Assembly: GCF_947496855.1 (NCBI RefSeq)
Contig: NZ_CANMED010000004.1
Span: forward strand, 62,001-126,000
Reading direction: 5' to 3'
DNA: 64,000 nt
Source of the DNA: an uncultured Aquimarina sp.
Lineage (GTDB): Bacteria; Bacteroidota; Bacteroidia; Flavobacteriales; Flavobacteriaceae
Shown: positions 29,018 to 39,132 of the stretch, one piece after another
Layout: the number at the start of each line of letters is the position of its first letter
Numbering within the stretch: the stretch's first letter is position 1
Made by a program: the position numbers and the translations under genes
The notes under the pieces: model-generated
What the model was told of the DNA's origin: nothing
Databases searched by the model: none
What the model saw: the letters and a program-made list of their open reading frames with translations, nothing else

Positions 29018-29905
29018 TCAGCTAATTGAATCATTAATATTATTCGTCAGCAGAGCTGATAAATGTGGTGGCATCTCATACCCGCTTAAAAGCTCTCCTG
29101 TTGCTTTATTTTCCCAATCAGAAGTCTTTAGGTTATGCTCCCATTCACTGTAGTTACTAAGCAACTTTGCTGAGAATTTCTGTTTTATTATTTGCTGAGG
29201 TGAGTTAAAACCAAATCGATCAAAGATACGTTTACCTTTCATCGCGGTAAGAATCGTATCTAAAGCCTTGATATAGATTTGCGCTGTACTTGTCTCTTTT
29301 TCTCTTTTCTTCAAATCCGGTTCGGTAAATATTTTACTACCGTATTTTATGATCTCAATAAGCCCTCCTTCTAGATTAGTGATTTTCTTGATTTTTTGAC
29401 CTCCTCTATTGGTGTATTTTGGAGTCCATAATTTTAACCATTCGGCTAATAAAACCTCAGCAGTATATTTGTCCTTAGTGATTATATGGAAGTGCGGATT
29501 ATATGTTTTCTTTTTGGGATTGAAATTGCATTCTAACGAACGAACTCCAATAAGCTTTTTACCCTTCCCTCTTTGGTATCTTTTACGGTGTTTTTCTGTT
29601 ATTCTTTGTATGCCTTGTGTGAATTTCTTTATATATCTCGGCAAATTGTATGCATTACATGCTTTCACAGTTAGAGTAAGAAAGTATGGTTCTTTCCATT
29701 CTCTCATTACTGGATAATATTTATTGATCATCTCAGCCTTTCGAATACTACAACACAAAGTACAAAAGCGGTTTTTACAATACTTACCGTATAATCTGCC
29801 GTCCGCTGTAACTATGTTTTGCTGACAGTAATAGGTATTCCAATAAGATTTCTCCAATTCTGGCTCTCCATTTTCCTGAGCCACCTCTATTAAGCGTAAC
29901 ATCAT
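29018..29905 (-). pseudogene. Rolling-circle replication Rep protein, probably 5'-truncated
   Basis: From the ATG at 29905 the ORF encodes 295 residues. It carries a zinc-cysteine cluster (CKNRFCTLCC, Cys43/48/51/52), the HUH metal motif NPHFHII (His138, His140) and a KYGSK motif with candidate catalytic Tyr188. This is the Rep_1-type HUH endonuclease that nicks the double-strand origin of rolling-circle plasmids. The frame stays open upstream without an ATG for about 43 more codons with sensible Rep-like sequence (NNIIVNGEGSDLSKKE, GRAKRKTITQI), up to the junction near 30,033. The native N terminus therefore seems lost. It points to an integrated or decayed plasmid-like element. Residual activity from an internal start cannot be excluded. 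Confidence 0.75.
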
Positions 29906-30009
29906 TATTTGCGTGATGGTTTTTCGTTTCGCTCTACCTTTTAACGTCTCTTTTTTGCTGAGGTCAGAACCCTCTCCATTGACAATAATGTTATTCTGTC
30001 CCGTTTTGT

Positions 30010-31731
30010 TTGTCCTACTTTCTGCTAATGTATCAAGGAGCTAATTGGACTACTATTGGAAACAACATAAGCCCTTCTCAAGACCTAGAACAAATTGCTA
30101 TTGCTAAAACTAACTCTGATAAAATATACGCTTCTCGCTTTAATGTAGTTTATTCAAAAGATTCTAATAGTTTAAATTGGTCATCTAGTTCGACTCCTGT
30201 AAATCAATACATATCTGATCTAGAAGTTCATCCTACGGAGGAAAACACCGTTTTCATATCATATGGTGGTTATACTAATAATGGTAAAGTTTACAAATCC
30301 ACTGATGGAGGAATTAACTGGCAAAACATATCTTATAATTTACCAAACATTCCTGTCTTATCATTAGAAACTTATGATACCCTAGAAGGTTCCATTTTTA
30401 TAGGAACATACAATGGTGTGTTCTTTCTGGAAAACGAAACACAAGAGTGGAAAAAATATGGATGCCTACCCAATACATCCGTGAACGATATTGAAATTCA
30501 ATATTTAAACGAAGATAAAATATTTATAGGAACCCACGGAAGAGGAATTTTTGAAGCCTCATTATCACCTTTACAGTGTAATGAAGTAGTTACTCCATAT
30601 ATAAACAACGGAACAGAATGGTTACAACAAAGTACTCTTAATGTTTGTTCTAGAGCAAATATTTATTTAGGAATTCAGAATGTAGGATCAGAAAATGTTC
30701 AAATACAATATCCAGACGGAACTATTGATGATACTCCAGATGTATCTACAGCATGGATTTTTAATGATGTCCAACCGTCGGATTCTGGTTCTTATCTTAT
30801 TTCTTATGATAATGGATCTTGTATTGCACAAACAACTATTGTATTGAATGTACAGGAACCTCTCATACTTACTCCATTTGTAAATGATGGAACCAATTGG
30901 TTTCAACAGGGTGATCTAGAAATTTGTGAAGGTGCCAGTATTTATCTTGGAGTCCAAAATGCAGGCACATCTAATTTCGAATTAGAATATCCTGGCGGAA
31001 CCATAGACTCAACACCTTATTTATCAACTGCTTGGCAATTGACCAATGTAGTACCATCCGATTCTGGAACTTATATTGTACGGTATAAAAATCAAAATGC
31101 CTGTGATGAAGATAGTACTCAAAATTTAAATCTAACGGTATATCCGTCGAATGCAGACTTATCTGACGCTATCCAAGTAAATATAAATAATACTGGATAT
31201 ACTAACATAGAAAACACCACCGAATTAAATATCAATGCAGGCAGTGATTTAAGTTTACAGTTACCATCCAATCTATACGACGGCACATTAACCTGGACAG
31301 CTCCAAATAATACTACGTATTCTTCTGAAGAAATTTCGTTTACTGCTGTTTCAGATAATAATGTTGAAGTAGAGGGTAATTGGACTGTAGAAATTGATTT
31401 TTCAAATGATTGTAACGGAGCATCCCAAACCATACAATTTACGATCAATATTGAGCCAACGCTAAGTATATCTGAATTGGATAAAAGCAATATTAATATT
31501 TATCAAAATTCATTGCTCAATCTTGTTTATATTAATGGAATTCCGAATCATTCAAAAAGCCATATTTCTGTTTTAGATATCAATGGAAAGCTTATACAAA
31601 GAACATCCCCAAATTCTTTAAATCAAACTTCGCAAATAATTGATTTATCCGCATATAGAACTGGTGTGTATATCTTGATTCTAGAATATGGAACTTCAAA
31701 ATTGATAAAAAAAATAATCAAAAGTTCTTAG
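30010..31731 (+). pseudogene. 5'-truncated T9SS-secreted beta-propeller (sortilin/VPS10-like) protein
   Basis: The 573-codon frame has only a TTG at its start, and recognisable homology begins at GANWTTIGNNI (about 30,034), in the middle of a propeller repeat. Asp-box-like repeats follow (STDGGINWQNIS, FIGTHGRGIFEA). Two tandem Ig-like repeats, each beginning TPYINNGTEW or TPFVNDGTNW, come next, then a T9SS C-terminal sorting domain (LDINGKLIQR, LSAYRTGVYILIL). Secreted proteins of this build usually have a signal peptide and several hundred more N-terminal residues. Both are absent here, and the missing half is not elsewhere in the window. It is therefore a probable gene remnant cut by the island's edge. 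Confidence 0.75.
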
Positions 31732-31761
31732 TAAACTATTTTATATGCAGCTATTAATAAC

Positions 31762-31803
31762 AAAAAAACCATATCCAGATTCGTTCTTGATATGGTTTTT
31801 TAT
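31762..31803 (+). terminator. Hairpin after the propeller-protein remnant
   Basis: AAAAAACCATATCCAGA pairs with TCTTGATATGGTTTTTT (one mismatch), giving a stem flanked by A and T runs. It could serve both this gene and the convergent small secreted protein. Confidence 0.75.
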
Positions 31804-31858
31804 CAATTTATATAATAATAAATTTATTTAAAAATCTCTTTTTTTAAGTAATGTACAA

Positions 31859-32215
31859 TCATCTAACGTTTACACCATCATTACCTTTATAAAACCTTTT
31901 CACCTCCATATGGTTACCTACATACACTTTAATTAGGTAAAGGCCTTCCTCCAGCAAAACAAGATCGATTTCTCTATCGAGATGCAATTTTTTCTGAATT
32001 CTAATAAAACCAGATTTGTCAATAATCTTAATTAACATAGGCTCTTTTACGTCAGATAAAATAGAAATAGATTGTTGTGCCGCCGTAGCGTCAAGCTCAA
32101 AAGAGAATGTTCTATCATTTGTAACAGCTAATACATCCATTTCGGTATAATCTAAGTTGGAATACAAGGGAGTTAAACCAACAAAAAACAACATAATAAG
32201 TAGTACTTTTTTCAT
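31859..32215 (-). CDS. Small secreted protein, unknown function
   Basis: The 118-residue protein has a signal peptide (LLIMLFFVGLTPLYS). The mature part is a single beta-sandwich-like domain: FSFELDATAAQQSISILSD, then MLIKIIDKSGFIRIQKKL and GLYLIKVYVGN. The second half looks like the core strands of a T9SS C-terminal sorting or DUF3244-type domain, but no passenger domain precedes it. Such stand-alone proteins occur in Flavobacteriia and their role is unknown. Confidence 0.65.
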   Translation of the reverse strand: MKKVLLIMLFFVGLTPLYSNLDYTEMDVLAVTNDRTFSFELDATAAQQSISILSDVKEPMLIKIIDKSGFIRIQKKLHLDREIDLVLLEEGLYLIKVYVGNHMEVKRFYKGNDGVNVR

Positions 32216-32946
32216 AGTTTCTATTTTAAATTAAGATACTAAAAAACAATATGTTATACTGTTAAAAATCCCCCAAAAAAGCATTAAAATCATATGTTTT
32301 TAGAAAAATTTATATGTTGTTTATTGCTTCAAGATAATGTTTTCAGAAGCTCAATTTCATAAAGCTTTATATATACTGCTCCTCGTTATAAAAGTATATA
32401 TACTCAATTAAAACAAACACTAAACAAAACTATTTCACTTAAAAAAGTTTGATTTCAAGAATTCATTACCTGTAAATACAAGTATAAAACTGTATAGATA
32501 ATACTATATTAACAAAAACTAATATAAAATTGATAAACAAAAAGAAGGAAAAATCCTACTCATTTTGATTTAAAAAAATGAAAGAAAATATTAATAACCT
32601 AGTAAAACACTATAGTAAAAAGGTTTAGCTATTATATAATTCTCAAAATTATCGATTATAATTTATCAAAATCATATTTATTTATCCAAAAAAACACACT
32701 TTACATCGAAAAATGAAATCACTCTAAAAAAACAAAGAAATAAATTTTAACTTTAAAGTATCTCAAACAAAACTCAAATTATGAAAACCGTTAATCACAT
32801 CCTAAACCATTATTCTGGCAATTATTTTTTGGAAAATTGTAAATCCAAAAGATCTTAATCCACATATTTTAATTAAATTTTCTCAACAAAGCTTTTGGAA
32901 AAAAATTCCATATAGCTCCTTAATTTTCTTCCATAAATGAACAGCT
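32216..32946. other. Long AT-rich intergenic region
   Basis: These 731 bp carry no convincing gene. The only ATG-led frame of note is 25 codons at 32,781 and has no family match. A 10-bp inverted repeat (TATATATACT at 32368-32377 and AGTATATATA at 32393-32402) could be a hairpin, but chance is likely at this base composition. The region presumably holds promoters for the LuxR-type regulator and the convergent-side small secreted protein. Confidence 0.5.
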
Positions 32947-33606
32947 ATGAAAGAATACAATGTTGTCGTTGCCTATAATGACCCCCTCAAAAGACTAGGA
33001 ATAAAAGCTATGCTCGAGGCCCCCAAAAATATGAAGTTTAACTTATATGAAGACATAAGTGATTTAGAGGCTTTAAAAAAAGTGATTGTTAATCGTCAAC
33101 CTAATTTTATAGTTATTGATGCCACTTTAAATTCTGATAATTCTGGTATTGAATTAGCGAAATATACTAAACTTCATGCTAATAAAACCAGAATCATTAT
33201 AATGACTTTTTCTCTTGATGAGTGGTTAATTAAGGAGCTTAAAAAACTAGGTGTCAAATGGATATTATATAAGGCAGATACTGTTGAAAACATTACCAAA
33301 TGTGCAGGAAGGGCGATCCAAAATAAACCATATATAAGTCGAGTATTTAGGGAATCTTGGTGCAAAGAAGAAGCCAGTCCAATTCCCAAACCATCAAATA
33401 AAATATTTAAATTACTCTCTAAAACTGAAATAAAAATTCTGAATCAGGTTGCGTCCGGTAAAACCAACAAAGAAATTGCTTTGGAACTTTTTAAAAGTGA
33501 AAAAACAATTAAAAACCATCGCCAGAATATTTGTAAAAAATTAGAGATATCTGGTGCCAACGCACTATTTAAGTTTACCATGAAATTGAAAGATATCCAT
33601 CATTAA
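32947..33606 (+). CDS. LuxR-family response regulator
   Basis: The 219-residue protein has an N-terminal receiver domain (VVVAYNDPLKRLGIKAML) with the phosphoacceptor Asp in FIVIDATL and the Lys in WILYKAD; one residue of the acidic pair is Asn. A C-terminal LuxR-type helix-turn-helix follows (LSKTEIKILNQVASGKTNKEIA...EKTIKNHRQNICKKL). No sensor kinase is adjacent. It lies directly upstream of the lytic-enzyme cluster on the same strand, so it may regulate that cluster, but no binding site is identified. Confidence 0.85.
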   Translation: MKEYNVVVAYNDPLKRLGIKAMLEAPKNMKFNLYEDISDLEALKKVIVNRQPNFIVIDATLNSDNSGIELAKYTKLHANKTRIIIMTFSLDEWLIKELKKLGVKWILYKADTVENITKCAGRAIQNKPYISRVFRESWCKEEASPIPKPSNKIFKLLSKTEIKILNQVASGKTNKEIALELFKSEKTIKNHRQNICKKLEISGANALFKFTMKLKDIHH

Positions 33607-33765
33607 ACCTTATTAATTCTCTTTTTCTCACTATTATCTTCAAAATGAGGACAAGTGCCTAATTATTTTTAAAAAAGTGTTCTTAATTTCGAGTTGAATA
33701 TTATTGGTTTTCTGTTCCAAAGTAATAGATCTAGCTAATGATGCTTAATCACACAACCCACCATT

Positions 33766-36207
33766 ATGAAAAATACTACATTAAAAACTTTTTTGGGATT
33801 ACTTCTATGTATGTCAATCTCAAACGCACAGGAAATTATTTTTAGCCAAAATGAAGAACTAGTATCTTTTGATATAGAAAATAAAAGAAAGATTAATTTC
33901 AAATCAAAAAACCAAAACCTACATCTTCAATTTGTCCCATTAGATAGAATAACATTGTATGCTGAGCAAATATCATCACAAGTACAGATAACCAAAAAAT
34001 ATGATCTTTTTCAAGCATTACAAAGTCCTTTTGACTCGGATCGTTGGATATTTCTAGAAAGAGAACAACTCAAAGCTGGTTTTAAATTAAATGAAGTTAA
34101 TAGTAAAATGGGGAAAAGTAAACTGCTTATCTCTAAAAAGAATGAAAGAAGAAATCAGATTGCGTACAAACCCATTGCTTGGACCAAGCATCCTGACAAA
34201 ATATTCATTGAGGCTATATATTTAGATAGTGATAAGGAGCATGAAGGAATATTTATTTACGATATAAGCAATGGGGGCATCGAGAAAATCAATGCTCCAA
34301 AAAGTTACATCAGAACTCCTTTATTGTCTCCAGATCGTAATAAAATGATTTTTTCAGGAACATTGGATGATTCTGTAGATTATGTTCACGGTAACACAGA
34401 TATTCTCTACGAGCTTAATATGCAAACTGGTAAAGTAACAACTATTATATCTTCTAAAGGACAATCAATAATTTTAAAAGGTTGGAAAAATCAAATCAGC
34501 AATTCAACATCTCAAAAAAATCAAAGTAAGTTTTCATCTCTTGATTATTACCTCCCTTGGGATGCTGGAGTAAGCCTTTGTGTATCCAGACATGGAACTC
34601 CAGGTCCATCAGGTTCACACGTTAATCAAGGAAGATGTAACCAATTTGGTCCAGGAGGACACCATGGGTATGCAGCGGTTGATTTTGCAACTTCGTTGTC
34701 AAGTGATCAAAATGTTAGAGCTGCCGCTAGCGGAACTGTTACATTTTCTGGTGTTAGTGGTAGTTTAAGCACTGGTTATGGTAGACTAGTCATCATCAGA
34801 CACAGCGACGGAACAAGAACATATTACGCTCATAATAAATCACTTTTGGTGTCTAATGGTCAAACAGTAACAAGAGGACAAGTAATTGCTAAAGAAGGTA
34901 CGACAGGCGGATCAACGGGAGACCATATCCATTTTGAGTGGAGAGCTGCAGGAGGAAATGCTTCTACAAAAGGAAGGTTTAAAGGAATAGGGGAACCCAG
35001 ACAGGATTATCGTTATAAATCAAATAATAGCGTAGGAACTCCTCCTCCCACATCGGATACTACTGCACCTACTACGTCAATTAGTGCATCTGGAGGTAAT
35101 ACACAATCTGGAGATTTTACTGCTAACTTTTCTGATAATGATAATGTAGGAGTAACTCGTAGGTTTTATCAAGCACTCGAAAAATATGGAGATAATTGGT
35201 ATGCGAATAGAGGAAACGGATTCTTTAATGATAATTTTAATGTACTGTATTCAGGGTACACAACAGGGACAGGAAACTGGGCAATAAGCAATGATCACCT
35301 TCGGCAATCTAACTCTTCATCGGATAACACAAAATTAAGCACCTATCTTTCTCAAAATTCCGGTTTGCCATACCTATATGAGTTTTCCGCTAAGACAGTT
35401 TCTACATCGGGTGCAAGAAAATTCGGAATCCATATTATGGCAAGCGATGCAACACAATCACAAAGAGGAAATTCATATCTTATTTGGTTCAGTGGTGAAG
35501 ACAATAAGGTAAGAGTTTACGAAACAATTAATAATAATCTAAATTTCAGAGCAATTGCTGATGTTTCTCTAGATAATAAATGGGCAAATTATAAAATTAC
35601 ATATAGTCCCGGATTTGGCGTATTAGAAGTATTCAGGAATAATAAGTCTATTTTAAAATGGACTGACAGCTCTCCCATTAAAAACGGAAGCTCAATATCA
35701 TTAAGAACCAATACGACCATAGTGGAATTTGATGATCTTAAAGTCTATAAATTCAGAGCAACAGAATCGCAAGGTATTTCTGCGGGAACAGCCGTTACAA
35801 AGGATATTCGTAGAAGAAATGGAAAAGTAAAAAGTCTGGTAAGAGATGCCGCAGGTAATTGGTCAGCTCCAGGTAATCTGGATGTAACCATCAGTACTTT
35901 AACCAAAGAAAATCCTAATCTTCAAAATGACACATATATTGAGGCAAATGATATTTTTATATATCCAAACCCAACAGATGGAACAAATGTAAAACTGAAT
36001 TATCAATCCGTTTCAGATTCCTACACAGCTATATCTATTATCGATATCACTGGTCGCGTATTAAAATCTTTTAAGGAGTATTCTAAAGAATCAACTAATC
36101 AATCTATAGATCTCAGTAACTACTTTACTACTTTTCAAAATGGACAATATTTCATTAAAGTAAGTGATAAAAACGGTTCTAAAGTAATATCAGTTATCAA
36201 AAACTAG
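33766..36207 (+). CDS. Secreted M23 peptidoglycan endopeptidase with T9SS sorting domain
   Basis: The 813-residue protein has a signal peptide (LLLCMSISNAQ), then an N-terminal TolB-like propeller part (about residues 25-260, LLSPDRNKMIFSG). The M23/LytM domain spans about residues 265-420, with metal ligands in HHGYAAVDF and HIHFEW plus YYAHNKSLLV and GTTGGSTGDH. The accessory module lies at about residues 430-711 (Ig-like strand region TTSISASGGN, LamG-like middle, then GKVKSLVRDAAGNW). A T9SS type A sorting domain ends the protein (IYPNPTDG). M23 enzymes cut peptide cross-links of peptidoglycan. Outward secretion by T9SS suggests action on other cells. The module is shared with the two amidases downstream. 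Confidence 0.9.
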   Translation: MKNTTLKTFLGLLLCMSISNAQEIIFSQNEELVSFDIENKRKINFKSKNQNLHLQFVPLDRITLYAEQISSQVQITKKYDLFQALQSPFDSDRWIFLEREQLKAGFKLNEVNSKMGKSKLLISKKNERRNQIAYKPIAWTKHPDKIFIEAIYLDSDKEHEGIFIYDISNGGIEKINAPKSYIRTPLLSPDRNKMIFSGTLDDSVDYVHGNTDILYELNMQTGKVTTIISSKGQSIILKGWKNQISNSTSQKNQSKFSSLDYYLPWDAGVSLCVSRHGTPGPSGSHVNQGRCNQFGPGGHHGYAAVDFATSLSSDQNVRAAASGTVTFSGVSGSLSTGYGRLVIIRHSDGTRTYYAHNKSLLVSNGQTVTRGQVIAKEGTTGGSTGDHIHFEWRAAGGNASTKGRFKGIGEPRQDYRYKSNNSVGTPPPTSDTTAPTTSISASGGNTQSGDFTANFSDNDNVGVTRRFYQALEKYGDNWYANRGNGFFNDNFNVLYSGYTTGTGNWAISNDHLRQSNSSSDNTKLSTYLSQNSGLPYLYEFSAKTVSTSGARKFGIHIMASDATQSQRGNSYLIWFSGEDNKVRVYETINNNLNFRAIADVSLDNKWANYKITYSPGFGVLEVFRNNKSILKWTDSSPIKNGSSISLRTNTTIVEFDDLKVYKFRATESQGISAGTAVTKDIRRRNGKVKSLVRDAAGNWSAPGNLDVTISTLTKENPNLQNDTYIEANDIFIYPNPTDGTNVKLNYQSVSDSYTAISIIDITGRVLKSFKEYSKESTNQSIDLSNYFTTFQNGQYFIKVSDKNGSKVISVIKN

Positions 36208-36224
36208 TTTGAAAATGTGTGTGT

Positions 36225-36287
36225 AAAAGGGTTCAATCAATTTGGTTAATGATGGCGATAATAAAAATTATCTGAACCCTTTTTCCT
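36225..36287 (+). terminator. Hairpin after the M23 gene
   Basis: AAAAGGGTTCA (36225-36235) pairs with TGAACCCTTTTT (36273-36284) across a 37-nt loop, followed by a T-rich tract, 17 bp after the stop codon. Confidence 0.6.
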
Positions 36288-36336
36288 TTTCAAAATTAGG
36301 TATACAACATAAACCAAAAAACACAAATCTCATTAT

Positions 36337-37200
36337 ATGAAAACCACAAAATTAGTAATATGCATTATTGTGTGTACTTTACTCAGTTCGATTGTACAAT
36401 CCCAAACTATTTCTAATAGCAGACCTATAACTAGTAATGGCGAATTTAGCACTCCCATTTGGTCTCCCGACGGACAGAAAATCCTGTTTACGGATCATCA
36501 CAATGATGCATTATTTGTAGTTGACCTATCTAATAATAACATCAAAAAAATCAAAAATGGGCAAGGTATTGGATATCTTTCGAATTGGTCTGCAGACGGT
36601 AAAAGTGTCATCTTCAGAGAAAAACCAGAAGGAGGAACTTTTTCTGACATACAAGTAAAAAGTATCAATCTACAAACGAGAAAAGAAGCAACACTAAAAG
36701 ATGTACATCCGAATAGTACTAAAACAAGGACATCTAACAAAAATCTTATCGTCTACATAAATCAAAAAACATTAAAGCTTGAGGCAAAAGAAGGTATCAA
36801 TGGAAAACCTTGGATAATTAGCAAGGAAGATGGTCAGTTTTACCACCCTATTGTTTCACCTGATCAAAAATCTGTTGTTGTACATGATGGCCCAATAATA
36901 TACAAGTACACAATTTACGGAGACCAAGAAAGAAAAGAATTAGGAGTTGGAATTGCCAGTGGATGGTTACCAGATAGTAAAGGTGTCATTTCTTTTGAAG
37001 ATAAGAGTGAAGATGGACATAACGTAACAGCCTCAGATCTTTATTTTATTTCTACAATATCATTAAACAAAAAACAACTTACGTTTACCAAAGATCAAAT
37101 AGAAATGTGGGGAGATGTTTCTCCGGATGGAAAGAGAATTGCCTTTTCTGATGAAAAATCAGGTAGGATTTTTATTGCTGATCTTAAATTTAAAAACTAA
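36337..37200 (+). CDS. Secreted TolB-like WD40-type beta-propeller protein
   Basis: The 287-residue protein has a signal peptide (VCTLLSSIVQSQ) and repeated propeller blades of the PD40 type: TPIWSPDGQKILFTD, LSNWSADGKSVIF, HPIVSPDQKSVVV and WGDVSPDGKRIAFSD. It has no T9SS sorting domain and no catalytic motif, so it is probably periplasmic. It resembles the N-terminal propeller part of the M23 protein upstream. It ends 4 bp before the Amidase_3 gene, which suggests co-transcription and perhaps an accessory or binding role. Confidence 0.8.
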   Translation: MKTTKLVICIIVCTLLSSIVQSQTISNSRPITSNGEFSTPIWSPDGQKILFTDHHNDALFVVDLSNNNIKKIKNGQGIGYLSNWSADGKSVIFREKPEGGTFSDIQVKSINLQTRKEATLKDVHPNSTKTRTSNKNLIVYINQKTLKLEAKEGINGKPWIISKEDGQFYHPIVSPDQKSVVVHDGPIIYKYTIYGDQERKELGVGIASGWLPDSKGVISFEDKSEDGHNVTASDLYFISTISLNKKQLTFTKDQIEMWGDVSPDGKRIAFSDEKSGRIFIADLKFKN

Positions 37201-37204
37201 ACCG

Positions 37205-39034
37205 ATGAAAAATACATTCTCAAAAAATAATATTCTGTTTTGCGCTTTTTTTCTTTTTATCCTTTCTTTTTCGGCTAGTGCTCAGGTAGTAGTGATTGAT
37301 CCAGGACATGGATATGCATCTAATGGAGTAACTGACCCAGATGGAAGAACAGATACAGAGCATGCCACTGCATTAGCTGTAGGGTTAAAGCTTCGTACTA
37401 AACTCCAGAATGGTTGTGGTAACTGGACTGTAAGAATGACAAGAACCACTCGAAATGGATGGATTTCGCTGACGCAAAGAAGAACCATGTCTAATAGTTG
37501 GAATGCAGATCGATTTATCAGCATTCACTGCAATGGCGGTGGTGGATCCGGAACAGAAACTTTTTGGTGCAACCGCAGCAATTCTAAAGACGCTGATAAT
37601 AGTAAATTTTCTAAAGAAGTTCAAAATAGAATGGTCGAAAAAGGGCAATGGATCAATAGAAGATCAGTTGAAGATGCATCTTATATATTCCATCTCGGTG
37701 TTCTTACCAGTAATAATGCTATCGGTGTTCTTAGTGAGATTGGCTTTGTTGATTCTTCTGACAAATCAAAATTACTAAGCGATTCTTGGAGAAACAAATT
37801 TGCTGATGCTTATGTAGCTGCTTTAGAAAATAGTATCGGTAACTGCTCTGGCGGTGGTGGCGGTGGTGGCGGCGGCTCTTCTGATACCACTGCACCTACT
37901 ACTTCGATTAGTGCTTCAGGAGGTAATACCCAAACCGGTAATTTTACCGCTAACTTTTCTGATAACGATAATGTAGGAGTAACACGTAAATTCTATCAGG
38001 CATTAGAAAAATACGGGGACAATTGGTATGCTAATAGAGGAAATGGATTCTTTAATGACAATTTTAATGTACTCTATTCCGGATATACTACCGGCGCAGG
38101 AAACTGGAACATCAACGATAAACACCTGAGACAATCCAATACTTCTTCCGATAATACAAAACTAAGTACCTATCTTTCTCAAAATTCAGGTTTACCATAC
38201 CTATATGAATTTTCAGCTAAAACAATATCAACTTCCGGACCCCGTAAATTCGGGATCCATATTATGGCTAGTGATGCAACACAATCACAAAGAGGAAACT
38301 CATATCTCATTTGGTTTAGCGGTGAAGATAATAAAGTAAGAGTTTATGAAACTATCAATAATGTTTTGAACTTTAGAGCAATCGCAGACGTACCGCTTGA
38401 TAATAAATGGGCGAATTACAAAATCACTTATAGTCCGGGATTTGGAGTACTGGAAGTATTTAAAAATAATCGCTCTGTTTTAAAATGGACTGATAGCTCT
38501 CCTATTAAAAACGGCAGTACTATATCATTGAGAACTAATAAAACAGTAGTAGAGTTTGATGACCTTAAAGTCTATAAATTTAGAGCGACGGGAACACAAG
38601 GAATTTCTGCAGGAACGGGAGTTACAAAGGATATTCGTAGAAGAAATGGAAAAGTAAAAAGCTTGGTAAGAGATGCAGTAGGTAATTGGTCTACTCCGGG
38701 AAACCTGGATGTAACCATCAGTTCCTTAACCAAAGAAAACCCAAATCTTCTGAATGACACTTATATTGAAACAAACGAAATTTCGATATACCCAAATCCT
38801 ACAAATGGAAAAAACCTAAATATATCGTATCAAGCAACTTCTAATGAATCCACACTCATTCAGATAATTGATATTTCTGGTAAAATTTTAAAATCTATTG
38901 AAGATAAAGTAAAAGAAACTGGACCAAGAAATTTAAACTTAGGTGAATATGTTTCTTCCATACCAAATGGTAATTATTTTATAAAAGTTAGAAAAGGAAA
39001 GAATACAAACGTCTTTCAAATTATAAAAAAATAA
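37205..39034 (+). CDS. Secreted N-acetylmuramoyl-L-alanine amidase (Amidase_3) with T9SS sorting domain
   Basis: I start at ATG 37205 because it gives a signal peptide (LFCAFFLFILSFSASAQ); the frame extends upstream but only through the previous gene. The 609-residue protein begins with an Amidase_3 domain (residues about 28-215). Zinc ligands are His in VVVIDPGHGY, Glu in the TDTEHATA segment and His in RFISIHCNGGG, and the catalytic Glu is in GVLSEIGFVD. A glycine-rich linker (GGGGGGGGG) leads to the shared ~280-residue module and a T9SS sorting domain (IYPNPTNG). The enzyme cleaves the bond between muramic acid and the stem peptide. With the flanking M23 and PGRP enzymes it forms a set covering two bond types. 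Confidence 0.92.
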   Translation: MKNTFSKNNILFCAFFLFILSFSASAQVVVIDPGHGYASNGVTDPDGRTDTEHATALAVGLKLRTKLQNGCGNWTVRMTRTTRNGWISLTQRRTMSNSWNADRFISIHCNGGGGSGTETFWCNRSNSKDADNSKFSKEVQNRMVEKGQWINRRSVEDASYIFHLGVLTSNNAIGVLSEIGFVDSSDKSKLLSDSWRNKFADAYVAALENSIGNCSGGGGGGGGGSSDTTAPTTSISASGGNTQTGNFTANFSDNDNVGVTRKFYQALEKYGDNWYANRGNGFFNDNFNVLYSGYTTGAGNWNINDKHLRQSNTSSDNTKLSTYLSQNSGLPYLYEFSAKTISTSGPRKFGIHIMASDATQSQRGNSYLIWFSGEDNKVRVYETINNVLNFRAIADVPLDNKWANYKITYSPGFGVLEVFKNNRSVLKWTDSSPIKNGSTISLRTNKTVVEFDDLKVYKFRATGTQGISAGTGVTKDIRRRNGKVKSLVRDAVGNWSTPGNLDVTISSLTKENPNLLNDTYIETNEISIYPNPTNGKNLNISYQATSNESTLIQIIDISGKILKSIEDKVKETGPRNLNLGEYVSSIPNGNYFIKVRKGKNTNVFQIIKK

Positions 39035-39056
39035 TTGTACCTACTATGCACGGTAA

Positions 39057-39097
39057 TATCTACTACACCTTATGAATAAGGAGGTGTAGTAGATATA
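39057..39097 (+). terminator. Perfect hairpin after the Amidase_3 gene
   Basis: TATCTACTACACCT (39057-39070) and AGGTGTAGTAGATA (39082-39095) form a perfect 14-bp stem. The following tract is only weakly T-rich, so it may be a terminator or an mRNA-stabilising hairpin. Confidence 0.6.
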
Positions 39098-39132
39098 AAA
39101 TTAATTCTTAGTAAACTCTTAAAATTCGTTCC

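Larger units (their letters stand above)
19742..30033. mobile_element. Accessory island between tmRNA and a truncated secreted-protein gene
   Basis: Between the end of ssrA and about 30,033 all genes are accessory: a Septu-like pair, a type IIG RM enzyme, a T6SS effector cassette and a rolling-circle Rep. The left edge coincides with a tmRNA 3' end. The right edge cuts a T9SS-secreted gene and the Rep gene together. No integrase and no duplicated tmRNA 3' end were found in the window, so it is probably a composite or decayed element and the boundaries are inferred. Confidence 0.45.

Noticed and set aside
29955..29985. Possible copy of the tmRNA 3' end (AGGGTTC on the minus strand) as right att site
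   Set aside because: Only about seven bases match the T-arm; no extended similarity to the ssrA 3' end.
32781..32858. 25-codon ATG-led frame in the AT-rich intergenic region
   Set aside because: Too short, no ribosome-binding site, no Trp/His/Leu run of a leader peptide and no following terminator.
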